Positions 16,504-25,796 are shown, numbered from the stretch's first letter. The stretch: 64,000 nt of DNA from Anaerolineales bacterium (GCA_019637675.1 JAHBVE010000001.1:496001-560000); one strand, 5' to 3'. Notes: generated by a model from the letters alone, not told the origin. Translations and numbers: made by a program.

Positions 16504-18060
16504 ATGTCGCTACGCTATCTTACCTTCGCCGTTTTTGTTTCGGGGCTCACCACACTGGGCGTCGAACTCACCGCTTCGCGCCTGCTGGGTAACGTCTTCG
16601 GCACCAGCAACCTGGTGTGGGCCAGCATCATCGGCCTCATCCTCATCTACCTCACGCTGGGCTACTTCATCGGCGGCCGCTGGGCTGACCGCTCGCCGCA
16701 CTTCGAAACCTTCTACAAGATCCAGGTCTGGGCCGGCTTCACCGCCGGCATCGTGCCGCTGGTGGCCCGCCCGGTGCTGAGCGCCGCGGCAGACGCCTTC
16801 GACCAGCTGCAGGTCGGCGTGCTGGCCGGCTCGTTGCTCTCGGTGCTGGTGCTGTTCATTGTGCCCATCACGCTGATGGGCACGGCCTCACCGTTCGCTA
16901 TTCGTCTCGCCATCACCGACCAGACCCAGGCCGGCCGCATCTCGGGCCGCATCTACGCCTTCTCCACCCTCGGCTCGGTCATCGGCACCTTTCTTCCGGT
17001 GCTGTTGCTGATCCCGGTATATGGCAGCACGGTCACCATCCTCATTTTTAGTTTTGTACTGATGGCCGTTGGCTTGGTGGGGCTGGGGCTCTCGGTCAGC
17101 TGGCGCAAGGCCGCCCGATGGCTGGCGTTGCCGCTGCTGCTGGCGGCCCTGGCCGCGCTGTGGGCGCAGGGCAACCTCAAGGCCACCGCCGGCCAGATCT
17201 ACGAAGACGAGACGGCCTACAACTACATTCAGGTGCTGGAGTTCAACGGCGTGCGCTACCTGCGCCTCAACGAGGGGCAGGGCGTGCACTCCATCTATCA
17301 TCCGGACGTGCTCGATTTTCAAGGCCCGTGGGAGCAGTTCCTGGTCGGGCCTTTTTTTAATCCCGGCTACAACCCTGAGGACATCTCAGCCATCGCCATC
17401 GTGGGTTTGGCCGCCGGCACCAGCGCCCGCGGCGCCACCGCCGTGCTGGGCGAGGGCGTGCCGATGGATGGCTACGAGATCGATCCCGATATCATCGCCG
17501 TGGGGCGCCAATATTTCGGCATGACCATGCCCAACCTCAACGCGCTGGCCGTGGATGGGCGCTGGGGGCTGGAGCACAGCGAGCGCACCTATTCGCTGAT
17601 CGAGATCGACGCCTACCGCCCGCCGTACATCCCGCCGCACCTCACCACCGTGGAATTCTTCACGCTGTGCCGTGAGCGCCTGACCAGCGATGGAGTGCTG
17701 GCCATCAACGTGGGCCGCGCCCCCAATGACCGTCGCCTGATCGAGGCGCTGGTGGCCACGCTCTCGCAAGTATTTGCCAGCGTGCATGTCATGGATATTC
17801 CGGATACCTTCAACTCGCTGGTATACGCCACCGTGCAGCCCACCAGTTTTGCTGACCTGCAGGCCAACTATGACCGCCTGGCAACCGAGAAGGATACGCA
17901 TCCGTTGCTGGTGACCGCAATGCAGCGCACGCTGCAGCACCAGCGCCAGACGCCGGCCGGCGGCCAAGTGCTGACCGATGACCGCTCGCCGATCGAGTGG
18001 ATCATCAACAGCATGGTACTGCGCTTCGTGCTCTCGGGTGAGGTGGAGGCGCTGCAATGA
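16504..18060 (+). CDS. Membrane-fused spermidine synthase-like protein
   Basis: A 518-residue fusion. Residues 1-220 hold six to seven membrane helices with glycine-rich spacing (SGLTTLGVELTASRLLGNVFG ... GGRWADRSP). Residues 245-500 form a Rossmann aminopropyltransferase-like domain with a nucleotide-binding motif (AIVGLAAGTSARG), a ribose-binding acid (MDGYEIDPDII) and the region corresponding to the catalytic acid (SLIEIDAYRPPYIPP). This architecture is common in bacteria, and the natural product is usually unknown. It overlaps the DUF1461 gene by 4 bases (ATGA). The start at ATG 16504 is supported by the TATAAT box immediately upstream. Confidence 0.85.
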   Translation: MSLRYLTFAVFVSGLTTLGVELTASRLLGNVFGTSNLVWASIIGLILIYLTLGYFIGGRWADRSPHFETFYKIQVWAGFTAGIVPLVARPVLSAAADAFDQLQVGVLAGSLLSVLVLFIVPITLMGTASPFAIRLAITDQTQAGRISGRIYAFSTLGSVIGTFLPVLLLIPVYGSTVTILIFSFVLMAVGLVGLGLSVSWRKAARWLALPLLLAALAALWAQGNLKATAGQIYEDETAYNYIQVLEFNGVRYLRLNEGQGVHSIYHPDVLDFQGPWEQFLVGPFFNPGYNPEDISAIAIVGLAAGTSARGATAVLGEGVPMDGYEIDPDIIAVGRQYFGMTMPNLNALAVDGRWGLEHSERTYSLIEIDAYRPPYIPPHLTTVEFFTLCRERLTSDGVLAINVGRAPNDRRLIEALVATLSQVFASVHVMDIPDTFNSLVYATVQPTSFADLQANYDRLATEKDTHPLLVTAMQRTLQHQRQTPAGGQVLTDDRSPIEWIINSMVLRFVLSGEVEALQ

Positions 18061-18761
18061 AGACCCTGATCCGCATCCTCGTGCCGTTGCTGGTGCCGGC
18101 GGTCCTCCTGCTCACCGCCACCCGCTTGCTGCTCACGCCGCTGTTCGTCAACATTGAGTACCGCATGCCAGGCTTCCCGGCGGACCCCTACGGTATGACC
18201 CAGGCCGAACGCCTGCACTATGCACCCCTGGCGCTCGACTACCTGATGAACGATGAGGACATCAGCTTCCTCGGCGACCAGACTTTCGATGACGGCACGC
18301 CGCTGTACAACGAGCGCGAGCTTAGCCACATGTACGATGTGAAAGTGCTGACCCAGCAAGCCCTGCGGGTCTGGGTGGGCGTGCTGCTGGCGCTGGCGGC
18401 GCTGGGCGTCGCCGCCTGGCGCCTGGGGTTGCTGGCCGAGTTCCGCGCCGCCCTGGGGCAGGGCGGCGCGCTGACTGTGGCGCTCATCCTGGCGCTGCTC
18501 GTGCTGGTCGCCCTCAGCTTCGACTGGCTCTTCACCGAGTTCCACGGCGTCTTCTTTGAGGGCGACAGCTGGCTGTTCCTGTACTCCGATACGCTCATTC
18601 GCCTGTTCCCGATGCGCTTCTGGCAGGATGTGTTCCTGGCCCTCGGCGGGCTTTCGTTATTGGGCGGCCTGGGTTTGTGGAGGGGATTGCGTCCACAAGT
18701 AAGCACAGATAAACGCAGATCAAGCACTACAAAGCGCAAAAAGAAAAGATCGGCTGATTAG
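18057..18761 (+). CDS. TIGR01906/DUF1461 family integral membrane protein
   Basis: A 234-residue protein with four membrane helices and a large external loop after helix one that contains the family-specific segments YGMTQAERLHYAPLALDYLMND and FDDGTPLYNERELSHMYDVK; the DWLFTEFHGVFFEGDSW and YSDTLIRLFPMRFWQD signatures follow. Function is unknown. It is coupled to the upstream gene by ATGA. The final 20 residues (from VSTDKRRSS) are encoded by a CACAGATAAACGCAGAT dispersed repeat and the left arm of the terminator, so the native protein probably once ended earlier. Confidence 0.88.
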   Translation: MKTLIRILVPLLVPAVLLLTATRLLLTPLFVNIEYRMPGFPADPYGMTQAERLHYAPLALDYLMNDEDISFLGDQTFDDGTPLYNERELSHMYDVKVLTQQALRVWVGVLLALAALGVAAWRLGLLAEFRAALGQGGALTVALILALLVLVALSFDWLFTEFHGVFFEGDSWLFLYSDTLIRLFPMRFWQDVFLALGGLSLLGGLGLWRGLRPQVSTDKRRSSTTKRKKKRSAD

Positions 18762-18773
18762 CCGATCTTTTTT
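18744..18773. terminator. Bidirectional terminator containing a stop codon
   Basis: A 12-bp perfect stem (18744-18755 with 18760-18771), loop GATT and a T-run. The TAG of the DUF1461 gene lies within the hairpin. It also faces the convergent gene at 18800-19303 and has A/T tracts on both sides. Confidence 0.85.
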
Positions 18774-18799
18774 GATAGCAGTCTGTGTTTATCTGTGGA

Positions 18800-19303
18800 C
18801 TAAATAACAAAATACTCGGACAGCACCATGCCCAGTAGCGAAAGCGTCATCAGGATGGTGGCCGTGGCGCTGTTGCGCGCCATCTGCTCTTGCAGGTTGG
18901 CGATGCGTGCCTGCACTTCGGGCTTGGGGCCAGCCGCCAGCTCGCCGGCCAGCGCCTGGATCTGCTTCACGTATCGCCCGGTGCGCCCGCCCATGTAACC
19001 GGCCAGGATGCCGAAGATGCCGCCCAGGGTCAGCGCCAGACCGGTGCCGGTGTTGAGCGGCGCCACGCCGTGGAACAGCAGCCCGTACAGCAGCAGGCCA
19101 GACAGCAGGGTCAGCCCGCCGGCCATGCCGAGGCGCCTCGACATCTTGCCCTTCTCGGCCATGGTGCGCATGAACTTCTGGCCATCCGCGCCCAAGGCTT
19201 CCACCGTGGGTGTGACGAACAGGGCCATGGTATAGCTCGCGCCAACCCACAGCACGCCGGCAAAGATATGGATGATGCGTAAGATCACTAATGCCCAGGC
19301 CAT
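18800..19303 (-). CDS. Four-helix integral membrane protein, CopD/DUF2269-like
   Basis: A 167-residue protein with four membrane helices. The first carries RIIHIFAGVLWVGASY; this His-plus-Trp-Val-Gly pattern is typical of CopD- and DUF2269-like proteins, some of which bind heme. A charged loop (KQIQALAGELAAGPKPEVQARIANLQEQM) lies between helices three and four. The final residues are encoded next to a dispersed repeat (TCTGTGTTTATCTGTGGACT). Function unknown. Confidence 0.7.
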   Translation of the reverse strand: MAWALVILRIIHIFAGVLWVGASYTMALFVTPTVEALGADGQKFMRTMAEKGKMSRRLGMAGGLTLLSGLLLYGLLFHGVAPLNTGTGLALTLGGIFGILAGYMGGRTGRYVKQIQALAGELAAGPKPEVQARIANLQEQMARNSATATILMTLSLLGMVLSEYFVI

Positions 19304-19327
19304 TTCACTCTCCTCATTCTTGAATAC

Positions 19328-20536
19328 CTATGCCCCGAATTTTTCCAACCGGCCGGCGTGCGCCAGAGCCAGCGCCATCAGCTCGGTAGCCGGGATGGTG
19401 CCCAGGCCGCCGTGCATGCAGGCCCGCTCGCCGAACCGGGTCTGCTCGTCCGGCAGGCCGCGCTCGGGCGCCCAGAACAGCAGTGGCACCGGGTGCCACG
19501 AGTGGCTGCGCATCTTGACCGGCGTGCTGTGGTCGCCGGTGACCATGAGCACATCCGGCTTGAGCGCCAGCAGGGCCGGCAGCGCCTGGTCCACGCTCTC
19601 GATCACCTTGACCTTGCCGTCAAAGTCGCCGTCCTCGCCCATGCTGTCGGTCTTCTTGATGTGGATGAACAGAAAGTCATACTCGTCCCATACCTTGGCC
19701 GCCGCGGCGAATTCGTCCGCGGGCGTCTCGCCATCGAACAGGATGGTTTGCATGCCCACCAGCTTGGAGACGCCCCGGTACATGGGGTAGACCGCCACGC
19801 AGGCCGCTTTGAGCCCATAGGCATCCTGGTAGCTGGGCAGCTGCGGGTCACCGCCAAAGCCGCGCAGGGTCATGCCGTTGGCCTTGGGCTGGCTCGCCAA
19901 CACCTTTTGCGCTTCGGCGACCCACTGGTTGAACAGCTCAGCCGTTTTGGCCGAGCCGCCATCACGTGCCACCGCCGGCAGCGGCTTGACGCCGGTGGCC
20001 TGCGGGTCGGTATCGTCGATCTCGCCTTGCAGCCCTTCGCCGTGCATCACCACCGCGAAGCGGTACTCCTTGACATGGCGCACTTCGATCTTCACGCCCT
20101 TGATCTCGATCTTCTTGAGCTCCTCCACGATCGGCGCAGCTTCCTCCGATGAGATGCGGCCGGCGCGGCGGTCACTGATGTTGCCGTCGGCATCCAGCGT
20201 GCAGAAGTTGCCCCGCGCCGCCACCGCGCCCGGGCCAACCTCCAGCCCCACGCCCAGCGCCTCCATCACGCCGCGGCCCACTGGGTAGTGCAGCGGGTCG
20301 TAGCCGAATAGGGCCAGGTGGGCCGGCCCGGAGCCGGGCGTCACGCCGTGGCGCACCGGGATGGTGCGCCCCAGCGTGCCCTCGGCCGCCAGCTTGTCGA
20401 GATTTGGGGTCTGGGCGGCTTCAAGCGTAGTCGGGCCGCCAGGTACCAGCGGCAGGCCGCCCAGGCCGTCCAGGATCAGCAAGACGATCTTGCTGTTGGA
20501 TTTGATCAGTAGGTCAGGCACGTAATCGTAGGGCAT
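19328..20536 (-). CDS. apgM: 2,3-bisphosphoglycerate-independent phosphoglycerate mutase, archaeal type
   Basis: A 402-residue enzyme of the alkaline phosphatase superfamily, ApgM branch, which interconverts 3- and 2-phosphoglycerate. Metal-binding Asp is in VLLILDGLGG, and the nucleophilic Ser is in TPGSGPAHLALFGYDP. Further metal ligands appear in HIKKTDSMGEDGD and MVTGDHSTP. The family is common in archaea and scattered in bacteria. AAGGAG lies 5 bases before ATG 20536 and overlaps an alternative GTG at 20542, which decides the start. Confidence 0.95.
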   Translation of the reverse strand: MPYDYVPDLLIKSNSKIVLLILDGLGGLPLVPGGPTTLEAAQTPNLDKLAAEGTLGRTIPVRHGVTPGSGPAHLALFGYDPLHYPVGRGVMEALGVGLEVGPGAVAARGNFCTLDADGNISDRRAGRISSEEAAPIVEELKKIEIKGVKIEVRHVKEYRFAVVMHGEGLQGEIDDTDPQATGVKPLPAVARDGGSAKTAELFNQWVAEAQKVLASQPKANGMTLRGFGGDPQLPSYQDAYGLKAACVAVYPMYRGVSKLVGMQTILFDGETPADEFAAAAKVWDEYDFLFIHIKKTDSMGEDGDFDGKVKVIESVDQALPALLALKPDVLMVTGDHSTPVKMRSHSWHPVPLLFWAPERGLPDEQTRFGERACMHGGLGTIPATELMALALAHAGRLEKFGA

Positions 20537-20551
20537 GAACACTCCTTGCTA

Positions 20552-20600
20552 AAAACAACGGCGTACTGTGTGCTGCACTCAGCTGCACACAGTACGCCGT
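20552..20600 (-). terminator. Terminator of the ABC ATPase gene
   Basis: A perfect 16-bp stem (20558-20573 with 20585-20600), 11-base loop. Read on the minus strand it is followed by TTGTTTTT. It separates the ATPase gene from apgM. Confidence 0.85.
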
Positions 20601-20622
20601 ATATATCATACAAAGGACCGTC

Positions 20623-21720
20623 TTAGCGGATGGCCTGTTCAGTTTCCTTGTCGAACAGGTGCAGGTTGCTGGTGTTGAACACCACCTGGGCCTTGTCGCC
20701 CACTTTGTACTCCGAGCGGGGGTCGACGCGGGCCACAAAGTCAGTCTCGCCGGCCTTCAGGTAGGCCACGATCTCGTTACCCATCAGCTCGACGATATCC
20801 ACCTTGGCCTCCACCTTGGCCGGGGTGATGTCGGCCGGGGTGAACTTGGCGTTGTGGATGTCCTCCGGGCGGATGCCGAGCGTGACTGATTTGCCGGCAT
20901 ACGCCTCGGCAGACTTGTTGCCCTTGGGGGCCTCCACCTGGAAGGCGCCAGCGTCCACCACCAGCTTGCCGCCGTCCTTCACCAGCTTGGCGTCAAAGAA
21001 GTTCATCGCCGGGGAGCCAATGAAGCCGGCCACGAACTTGTTGGCCGGGCGCTCATACAGATTGTGGGGCGTGTCGATCTGCTGCAGCACGCCGTGGTTC
21101 ATCACGGCGATGCGGGTGGCCATGGTCATGGCCTCCACCTGGTCATGGGTCACATAAATGAAGGTGGTTTTGAGGTCCTGGTGCAACTTGCTGATCTGAG
21201 CGCGGGTTTGCACACGCAGCTTGGCATCCAGGTTGGAGAGCGGCTCATCCAGCAGGAAGACGTTAGGCTCACGCACGATCGCGCGGCCCACAGCCACACG
21301 CTGGCGCTGCCCGCCGGAGAGCTGGCGCGGCTTGCGCTGCAGCAGGTCCTGGATGCCCAGGATCGCGGCGGCATTGTCCACCCGGCGCTTGATCTCGGCC
21401 TTGTCCATCTTACGGAGGCGCAGACCAAAGGCCATGTTCTCGAAGACCGACATGTGCGGATACAGCGCGTAGGATTGGAACACCATGGCGATGTCGCGGT
21501 CTTTGGGCGGCAGGTCATTCACCACCCGGTCACCAATGCGGATCTCGCCGGAGGAGATCTCCTCCAGGCCGGCCAACAGGCGCAGGGCAGTGGACTTGCC
21601 ACAGCCGGATGGACCTACCAGCACCAAGAATTCTTTGTCCTCTACGTGAATATTCAAGTCGTTTACGGCGAGGACATCTCCGAAACGCTTTACGACATGG
21701 TCATACGTTACGCTAGCCAT
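20623..21720 (-). CDS. Sugar ABC transporter ATP-binding protein, MalK/UgpC/MsmX type
   Basis: A 365-residue ATPase with Walker [11 protein letters not shown]-loop [13 protein letters not shown], signature [14 protein letters not shown], Walker [14 protein letters not shown] and switch His in [13 protein letters not shown]-terminal TOBE/OB regulatory region (about 240-365) is typical of MalK-like subunits. No permease or binding-protein genes are adjacent, so it probably serves several carbohydrate importers, as MsmX does. A single terminator follows. It is divergent from mutS. Confidence 0.92.
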   Translation of the reverse strand: MASVTYDHVVKRFGDVLAVNDLNIHVEDKEFLVLVGPSGCGKSTALRLLAGLEEISSGEIRIGDRVVNDLPPKDRDIAMVFQSYALYPHMSVFENMAFGLRLRKMDKAEIKRRVDNAAAILGIQDLLQRKPRQLSGGQRQRVAVGRAIVREPNVFLLDEPLSNLDAKLRVQTRAQISKLHQDLKTTFIYVTHDQVEAMTMATRIAVMNHGVLQQIDTPHNLYERPANKFVAGFIGSPAMNFFDAKLVKDGGKLVVDAGAFQVEAPKGNKSAEAYAGKSVTLGIRPEDIHNAKFTPADITPAKVEAKVDIVELMGNEIVAYLKAGETDFVARVDPRSEYKVGDKAQVVFNTSNLHLFDKETEQAIR

Positions 21721-21775
21721 TGTCTGAACCTCCTGTTCTCAAGAATATAGTGATCGGATTATAAGCCGGTTTGTA

Positions 21776-21832
21776 TCCGCAGATGAATGCGGAAGGTCTA
21801 TCTGATCTATCGCAGCTGGCATCTGTGGACTG
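21776..21832. repeat. Degenerate CCGCAGATGAA...TCATCTGTGG repeat
   Basis: Located in the divergent gap between the ABC ATPase gene and mutS. GTATCCGCAGATGAATGCGGA and GCATCTGTGGAC are the recognisable parts of the dispersed CCACAGATGAACACGGATG family. Confidence 0.5.
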
Positions 21833-21843
21833 CTTTTGACGGT

Positions 21844-21849
21844 TAGAAT
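21844..21849 (+). promoter_or_regulatory. Putative -10 box of mutS (leaderless)
   Basis: TAGAAT lies 7 bases before ATG 21857, with no Shine-Dalgarno sequence between. Confidence 0.4.
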
Positions 21850-21856
21850 TTCGCCC

Positions 21857-24436
21857 ATGAGCAGCGAAACCTCGCTCAGCGAGAACATCACCCCCGTGCG
21901 CCAGCAGTACCTCGATATCAAACGCCAGCACCCGGGGGCCATTTTGTTCTTCCGCCTGGGGGATTTTTACGAGACTTTCGATGACGACGCTGAGCTGGTG
22001 GCGCGTGAGTTGGATATTGTGCTCACCTCGCGCAATGTGGCCAAAGGCGCCCGCGTGCCGATGGCCGGCGTGCCGCACCACGCCGCCGAAGGCTACCTGG
22101 CCCGCCTGATCGAGCGCGGCCACCATGTCGCCATCTGCGAGCAGGTCGGCACCGAGCCGGTCAAGGGTCTGATGCCGCGCGAGGTAGTGCGCATCGTCAC
22201 GCCCGGCACCGTCGTCGAGCCTGGCCTGCTGCCCGGCGATGCTAACAATTACCTGGCCGCCGCCCTCGTGTTGGATGGGCGCGCCGGCCTGGCCTATGCC
22301 GACCTGACCACGGGCGAGTTTGCCGCCACCGAGCTGGATGCCGGCGCCCTGCGGGCTGAGCTCGGCCGCCTCGCCCCCGCCGAGACCGTGCATATTGACA
22401 AAGAGCTCGACCTGGCCGGGCTGCCCGGCCACGGTAGCCCCTGGCCGAGCTATCGCTTTGAACCGGCCCGCGCCAAGGATGCGCTGCTGAGTCATTTCAA
22501 GACCAGCACCCTGCAGAGCTATGGGCTGGATAGCCGCCCGCTGGCGGCCCGCGCCGCCGGGGCGCTGCTCCAGTATGTGCAGGAGACCCAGCCCGCCAGC
22601 CTGGCGCTGCTCACCAGCTTGCGCGCTTATACGCTCGACGAGTTCATGAACCTGGACGCCTCGGCCCGCCGCAACCTGGAGCTGACCGAGACCCTGCGCG
22701 GCGAGCAGGCCGGCTCGCTGCTCGGCACGCTCGACCGCGCCATCACGCCGATGGGGCGGCGCCTGCTGCGCCAGTGGGTCGGCAAGCCGCTGCTGGAGCT
22801 AGATGCGATCCACGCCCGCCAGGAAGGCGTGGCCTGGCTGCACACTGACGGCATGCGCCGTGCCGAGCTGCGCACCGCGCTCAAGCCGCTGGGTGACCTG
22901 GAGCGCATGGTAAACCGCGTGCTGGGCGGCACAGCCCAGCCGCGCGATCTGGCCGCCATGCGCACCACGCTGGAAGCGGTGCCGGCCGTGATGGCGCATA
23001 CCAAGGATCTCAAATCTCCAGTCTCTGGCCTCTTAGCCGGCCTGTCCGCTTGCGCGGCTGAGCTGAAACTTCTGCAGTCCGCCCTCTCCGACGAGCCGCC
23101 GGCCGTGCTCGGCCACATGGGCGTCATCCGCCCGGGTCACTCGGCCGAGCTCGACGAGCTGATGGCCGCCACCAGCCACGCCCGCGATTGGATCGCCAAT
23201 CTGGAAGCGGCTGAGCGCGAGCGCACCGGCATCAAGTCGCTCAAAGTCGGCTACAACAAGGTGCATGGCTATTACATCGAGGTCACCAAGGCCAAGGATG
23301 ACGGTAACCTGCCGGCCGAGTACATCCGAAAACAGACCCTGGTCAATGCCGAGCGCTACATCACGCCTGAGATGAAGGAAGTCGAAGCGCAGGTGCTCAA
23401 CGCCGAGGAACGCATCCTGGCCGTGGAGACGCGCCTGTTCAAGGAGCTGTGCCGCCAGCTGGCTGCCAGCGCCGAGCCGCTGCTGGCCTGCGCCCGTGCG
23501 CTGGCTACGCTGGATGTGCTGGCCGCCCTGGCCGAAGTGGCCGCGCTGCAGGGCTATGTGCGGCCCATCGTCAAAAATGATGGCTCGTTGGAGATCATGG
23601 CTGGGCGTCATCCGGTGGTGGAGCGTGGGCTGCCGGCGCAAGAGCGCTTCGTACCGAACGACACCGTGTTCGAAGATGGCGAGTGCGTGCGCCTCATCAC
23701 CGGCCCCAACATGAGCGGCAAGTCCACGTATCTGCGCCAGGTGGCCCTGATCGTGCTGCTGGCCCAGATGGGCAGCTTCGTACCGGCAGAGAGCGCTCGC
23801 ATCGGCCTCGTAGACCGCATCTTCACCCGCATCGGCGCCCAGGACGAGATCCACGCCGGGCACTCCACCTTCATGGTTGAGATGGTCGAGACCGCCAGCA
23901 TCCTCAACCATGCCACCGCGCGCAGCCTGCTAATTTTGGATGAGATCGGCCGCGGCACCAGCACCTATGACGGCCTCTCGATCGCCTGGGCGGTGATCGA
24001 GCATATTCACAATGACCCGCGCCTCAAAGCGCGCACGCTTTTCGCCACCCATTATCACGAGCTAACCGCCCTGGCCAACAGCCTGCCCGGCGTGCGCAAC
24101 TACAACGTAGCCGTCAGCGAGGCGGATGGCAGCGTCGTGTTCCTGCACAAGATCGTGCCCGGTGGGGCCGACCGCTCGTACGGCATCCACGTTGGCCAGT
24201 TGGCCGGGCTGCCGCGGCCCGTGCTGGCCCGCGCCCAGGAGATATTGGCTGAGCTCGAAGGCCAGGCGAGCGCTCCCGCGCCCGGCAGCTCGCAGTCGGC
24301 CGCGCGCGAACAGCAGGCGCCACTCTTCGCGCTCGAACACCCGTTGGTCGAGGAGCTCAAGAAGCTCGACCTCGACGGCCTGTCACCAATCGAAGCGCTG
24401 AACAAGCTGGCTGAATGGAAGAAGAAATACAAATAG
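21857..24436 (+). CDS. mutS: DNA mismatch repair protein MutS
   Basis: An 859-residue MutS1. The mismatch-reading F-x-E motif is present near the N-terminus (FFRLGDFYETF). Connector, lever (NLDASARRNLELTETLRG) and clamp domains follow, then the ATPase with Walker A GPNMSGKST, LVDRIFTRIGAQDEIHAGHSTFMVEM, Walker B LLILDEIGRGTSTYDG and FATHYHEL. It recognises mispairs and recruits MutL; mutL is not in this window. The chosen ATG gives MSSETSLSENITPVRQQYL, and a 7-residue upstream extension overlaps the promoter box. Confidence 0.97.
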   Translation: MSSETSLSENITPVRQQYLDIKRQHPGAILFFRLGDFYETFDDDAELVARELDIVLTSRNVAKGARVPMAGVPHHAAEGYLARLIERGHHVAICEQVGTEPVKGLMPREVVRIVTPGTVVEPGLLPGDANNYLAAALVLDGRAGLAYADLTTGEFAATELDAGALRAELGRLAPAETVHIDKELDLAGLPGHGSPWPSYRFEPARAKDALLSHFKTSTLQSYGLDSRPLAARAAGALLQYVQETQPASLALLTSLRAYTLDEFMNLDASARRNLELTETLRGEQAGSLLGTLDRAITPMGRRLLRQWVGKPLLELDAIHARQEGVAWLHTDGMRRAELRTALKPLGDLERMVNRVLGGTAQPRDLAAMRTTLEAVPAVMAHTKDLKSPVSGLLAGLSACAAELKLLQSALSDEPPAVLGHMGVIRPGHSAELDELMAATSHARDWIANLEAAERERTGIKSLKVGYNKVHGYYIEVTKAKDDGNLPAEYIRKQTLVNAERYITPEMKEVEAQVLNAEERILAVETRLFKELCRQLAASAEPLLACARALATLDVLAALAEVAALQGYVRPIVKNDGSLEIMAGRHPVVERGLPAQERFVPNDTVFEDGECVRLITGPNMSGKSTYLRQVALIVLLAQMGSFVPAESARIGLVDRIFTRIGAQDEIHAGHSTFMVEMVETASILNHATARSLLILDEIGRGTSTYDGLSIAWAVIEHIHNDPRLKARTLFATHYHELTALANSLPGVRNYNVAVSEADGSVVFLHKIVPGGADRSYGIHVGQLAGLPRPVLARAQEILAELEGQASAPAPGSSQSAAREQQAPLFALEHPLVEELKKLDLDGLSPIEALNKLAEWKKKYK

Positions 24437-24439
24437 CAA

Positions 24440-24830
24440 GTTTGGTGGATTTTGAAACTGGCGTAGGGATAGATCCTCGCTGCGCTCAGGATGACATTGG
24501 CGTCTAGGGGTTGCTTGCCAATTCTGAGGCCAACTCAATAACAATGTCATGCTGAGCCGCCGCATAGCGGCGTGCGAAGCATCCATCCTTACCCAAACTA
24601 ACTACCTAGCCAATCTTTACTCAGATCCCTGAAGATGGGGTGGGTTTGAAGTCAACATAAAGATGGATCCTTCGCTGCGCTCAGGATGACATTGGTGTCT
24701 AGGGGTTGCCTGCCAATTCTGAGGCCAACTCAATAACAATGTCATGCTGAGCCGCCGCGCAGCGGCGTGCGAAGCATCCATCCTTACCTAAACTAACTTC
24801 CTAGCCAATCCTTGCTCAGATCCCTAAACT
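24440..24830. repeat. 195-bp tandem duplication carrying TGACATT/AATGTCATGCTGAGC elements
   Basis: Two copies (about 24450-24640 and 24645-24830) repeat with a 195-bp period and only scattered differences. Each holds GCTGCGCTCAGGATGACATTGG and, inverted, AACAATGTCATGCTGAGCCG. Copy 2 ends inside the 3' end of the GIY-YIG gene. Copy 1 ends in a fragment coding the same last residues (RDLSKDWLGS and stop, 24598-24640 on the minus strand). This accounts for the 356-base gap between mutS and the next gene. Confidence 0.85.
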
Positions 24831-25086
24831 TCGGGTTCTGTGTCCGAATTAGCTCAAGCTTCTTCTTTCTTGTCCAACCCTTGATCTGCTTCTCGGCAGC
24901 AAGTGCATCTTGTACGCTCTCAAACCCCTCGGCGAACAACAATTGATCAATACCGTACTTTTTAGTGAAGCCGGAGGCCTGCTTGTTCCTGTGTTCCAGC
25001 AGCCGGCGAGCGAGATGATTGGTCACGCCGGTGTATAGTGCGCCCTTACCGTTGCCAAGAATGTAGACGTAGTACTCGTGGTCAGT
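24793..25086 (-). CDS. GIY-YIG nuclease family protein without a canonical start codon
   Basis: About 97 residues form a complete UPF0213-type GIY-YIG domain: YYVYILGNGKGALYTGVTN, RRLLEHRNKQASGFTKKYGIDQLLF, and a Glu in ALAAEKQIKGWTRKKKLELI. Such small proteins are single-domain nucleases of unknown role. No ATG, GTG or TTG lies in frame near the domain start. The nearest GTG is at 25260, deep inside the methyltransferase gene whose TGA (25082) this frame overlaps. It may be read through re-initiation at a rare codon, or it is decaying. Its tail is duplicated downstream. Confidence 0.6.
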   Translation of the reverse strand, partial: TDHEYYVYILGNGKGALYTGVTNHLARRLLEHRNKQASGFTKKYGIDQLLFAEGFESVQDALAAEKQIKGWTRKKKLELIRTQNPKFRDLSKDWLGS

Positions 25087-25783
25087 CCCTAAGCCTCTTC
25101 CCCCACACTCCTGTCCACTCCGGCACGCGGCTCCAGCTGTTGGCGCGCACGCGCTCGGCCATCTCCTCGCCGAAGAAAAAGCTGCATAGCTCAACGGCGC
25201 GTTCCACGCTGCCGAAGTCGTAGTCCGTCGCCACGGCGGTGCGCACGAAGCCGTGCTCACTCTCCAGCCAGGCGTAGTACGCGGCCAGGCCGGCGTGGGG
25301 CGGCGCAGGCTGCAATACGCCGGTGCCCAGCGTCTCCATGATGATCAGCGTGCCGCCCGGTTTGGCCGTGCGTTGCATCTCGGCGATGGCGCGGCCCGCC
25401 TGCTGCTGCCAGGCGTCCGGATACCAGCCCACCAGGTGCCCAAACGCCCAGCCCGCCGTGACCACATCGGCCCAGCCGCTGGCAAAAGGCGTCTGGCGTC
25501 CGTCAGCCTGCACCAGAGGCCAGTTGCCTTGCACCCGCTCCCGTTGCGCCTGCTGTTCGCGCAGCATGGCATAGTGAAGGTCCGAGGCCACGATCGTGCA
25601 GTCCAGCCCACCCAGCAGCAGCGGGATGCGCCCGCTGCCGCTGCCCAGGTCAAGCACGCGGGCGCCCGCCAGCGGCGCGATCGCCTGCAGCGCCGGCAGC
25701 AGGTTGCCGTCCGCATCCTCAGCGGCGATCAGGGCGTGGTAGGCCTCGGCCTTGTTGGTGTAAATGTTGCGAAAGTGATCCAT
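25082..25783 (-). CDS. SAM-dependent methyltransferase
   Basis: A 233-residue class I methyltransferase. The SAM motif is GARVLDLGSGSGRIPLLL (about 40-57), with the acidic ribose-binding residue in IVASDLHYAM, and post-motifs VQADGRQTPFASGWADVVTAGWAFGHL and AKPGGTLIIMETLGTG. The substrate is not evident. It is followed directly by the GIY-YIG reading frame and preceded by a dispersed repeat. Confidence 0.85.
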   Translation of the reverse strand: MDHFRNIYTNKAEAYHALIAAEDADGNLLPALQAIAPLAGARVLDLGSGSGRIPLLLGGLDCTIVASDLHYAMLREQQAQRERVQGNWPLVQADGRQTPFASGWADVVTAGWAFGHLVGWYPDAWQQQAGRAIAEMQRTAKPGGTLIIMETLGTGVLQPAPPHAGLAAYYAWLESEHGFVRTAVATDYDFGSVERAVELCSFFFGEEMAERVRANSWSRVPEWTGVWGKRLRD

Positions 25784-25796
25784 TTTTATATATCTG

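Noticed and set aside
24440-24830. Possible insertion sequence or integron cassette
   Set aside because: It is a direct 195-bp duplication without a transposase or terminal inverted repeats that bound the whole unit.
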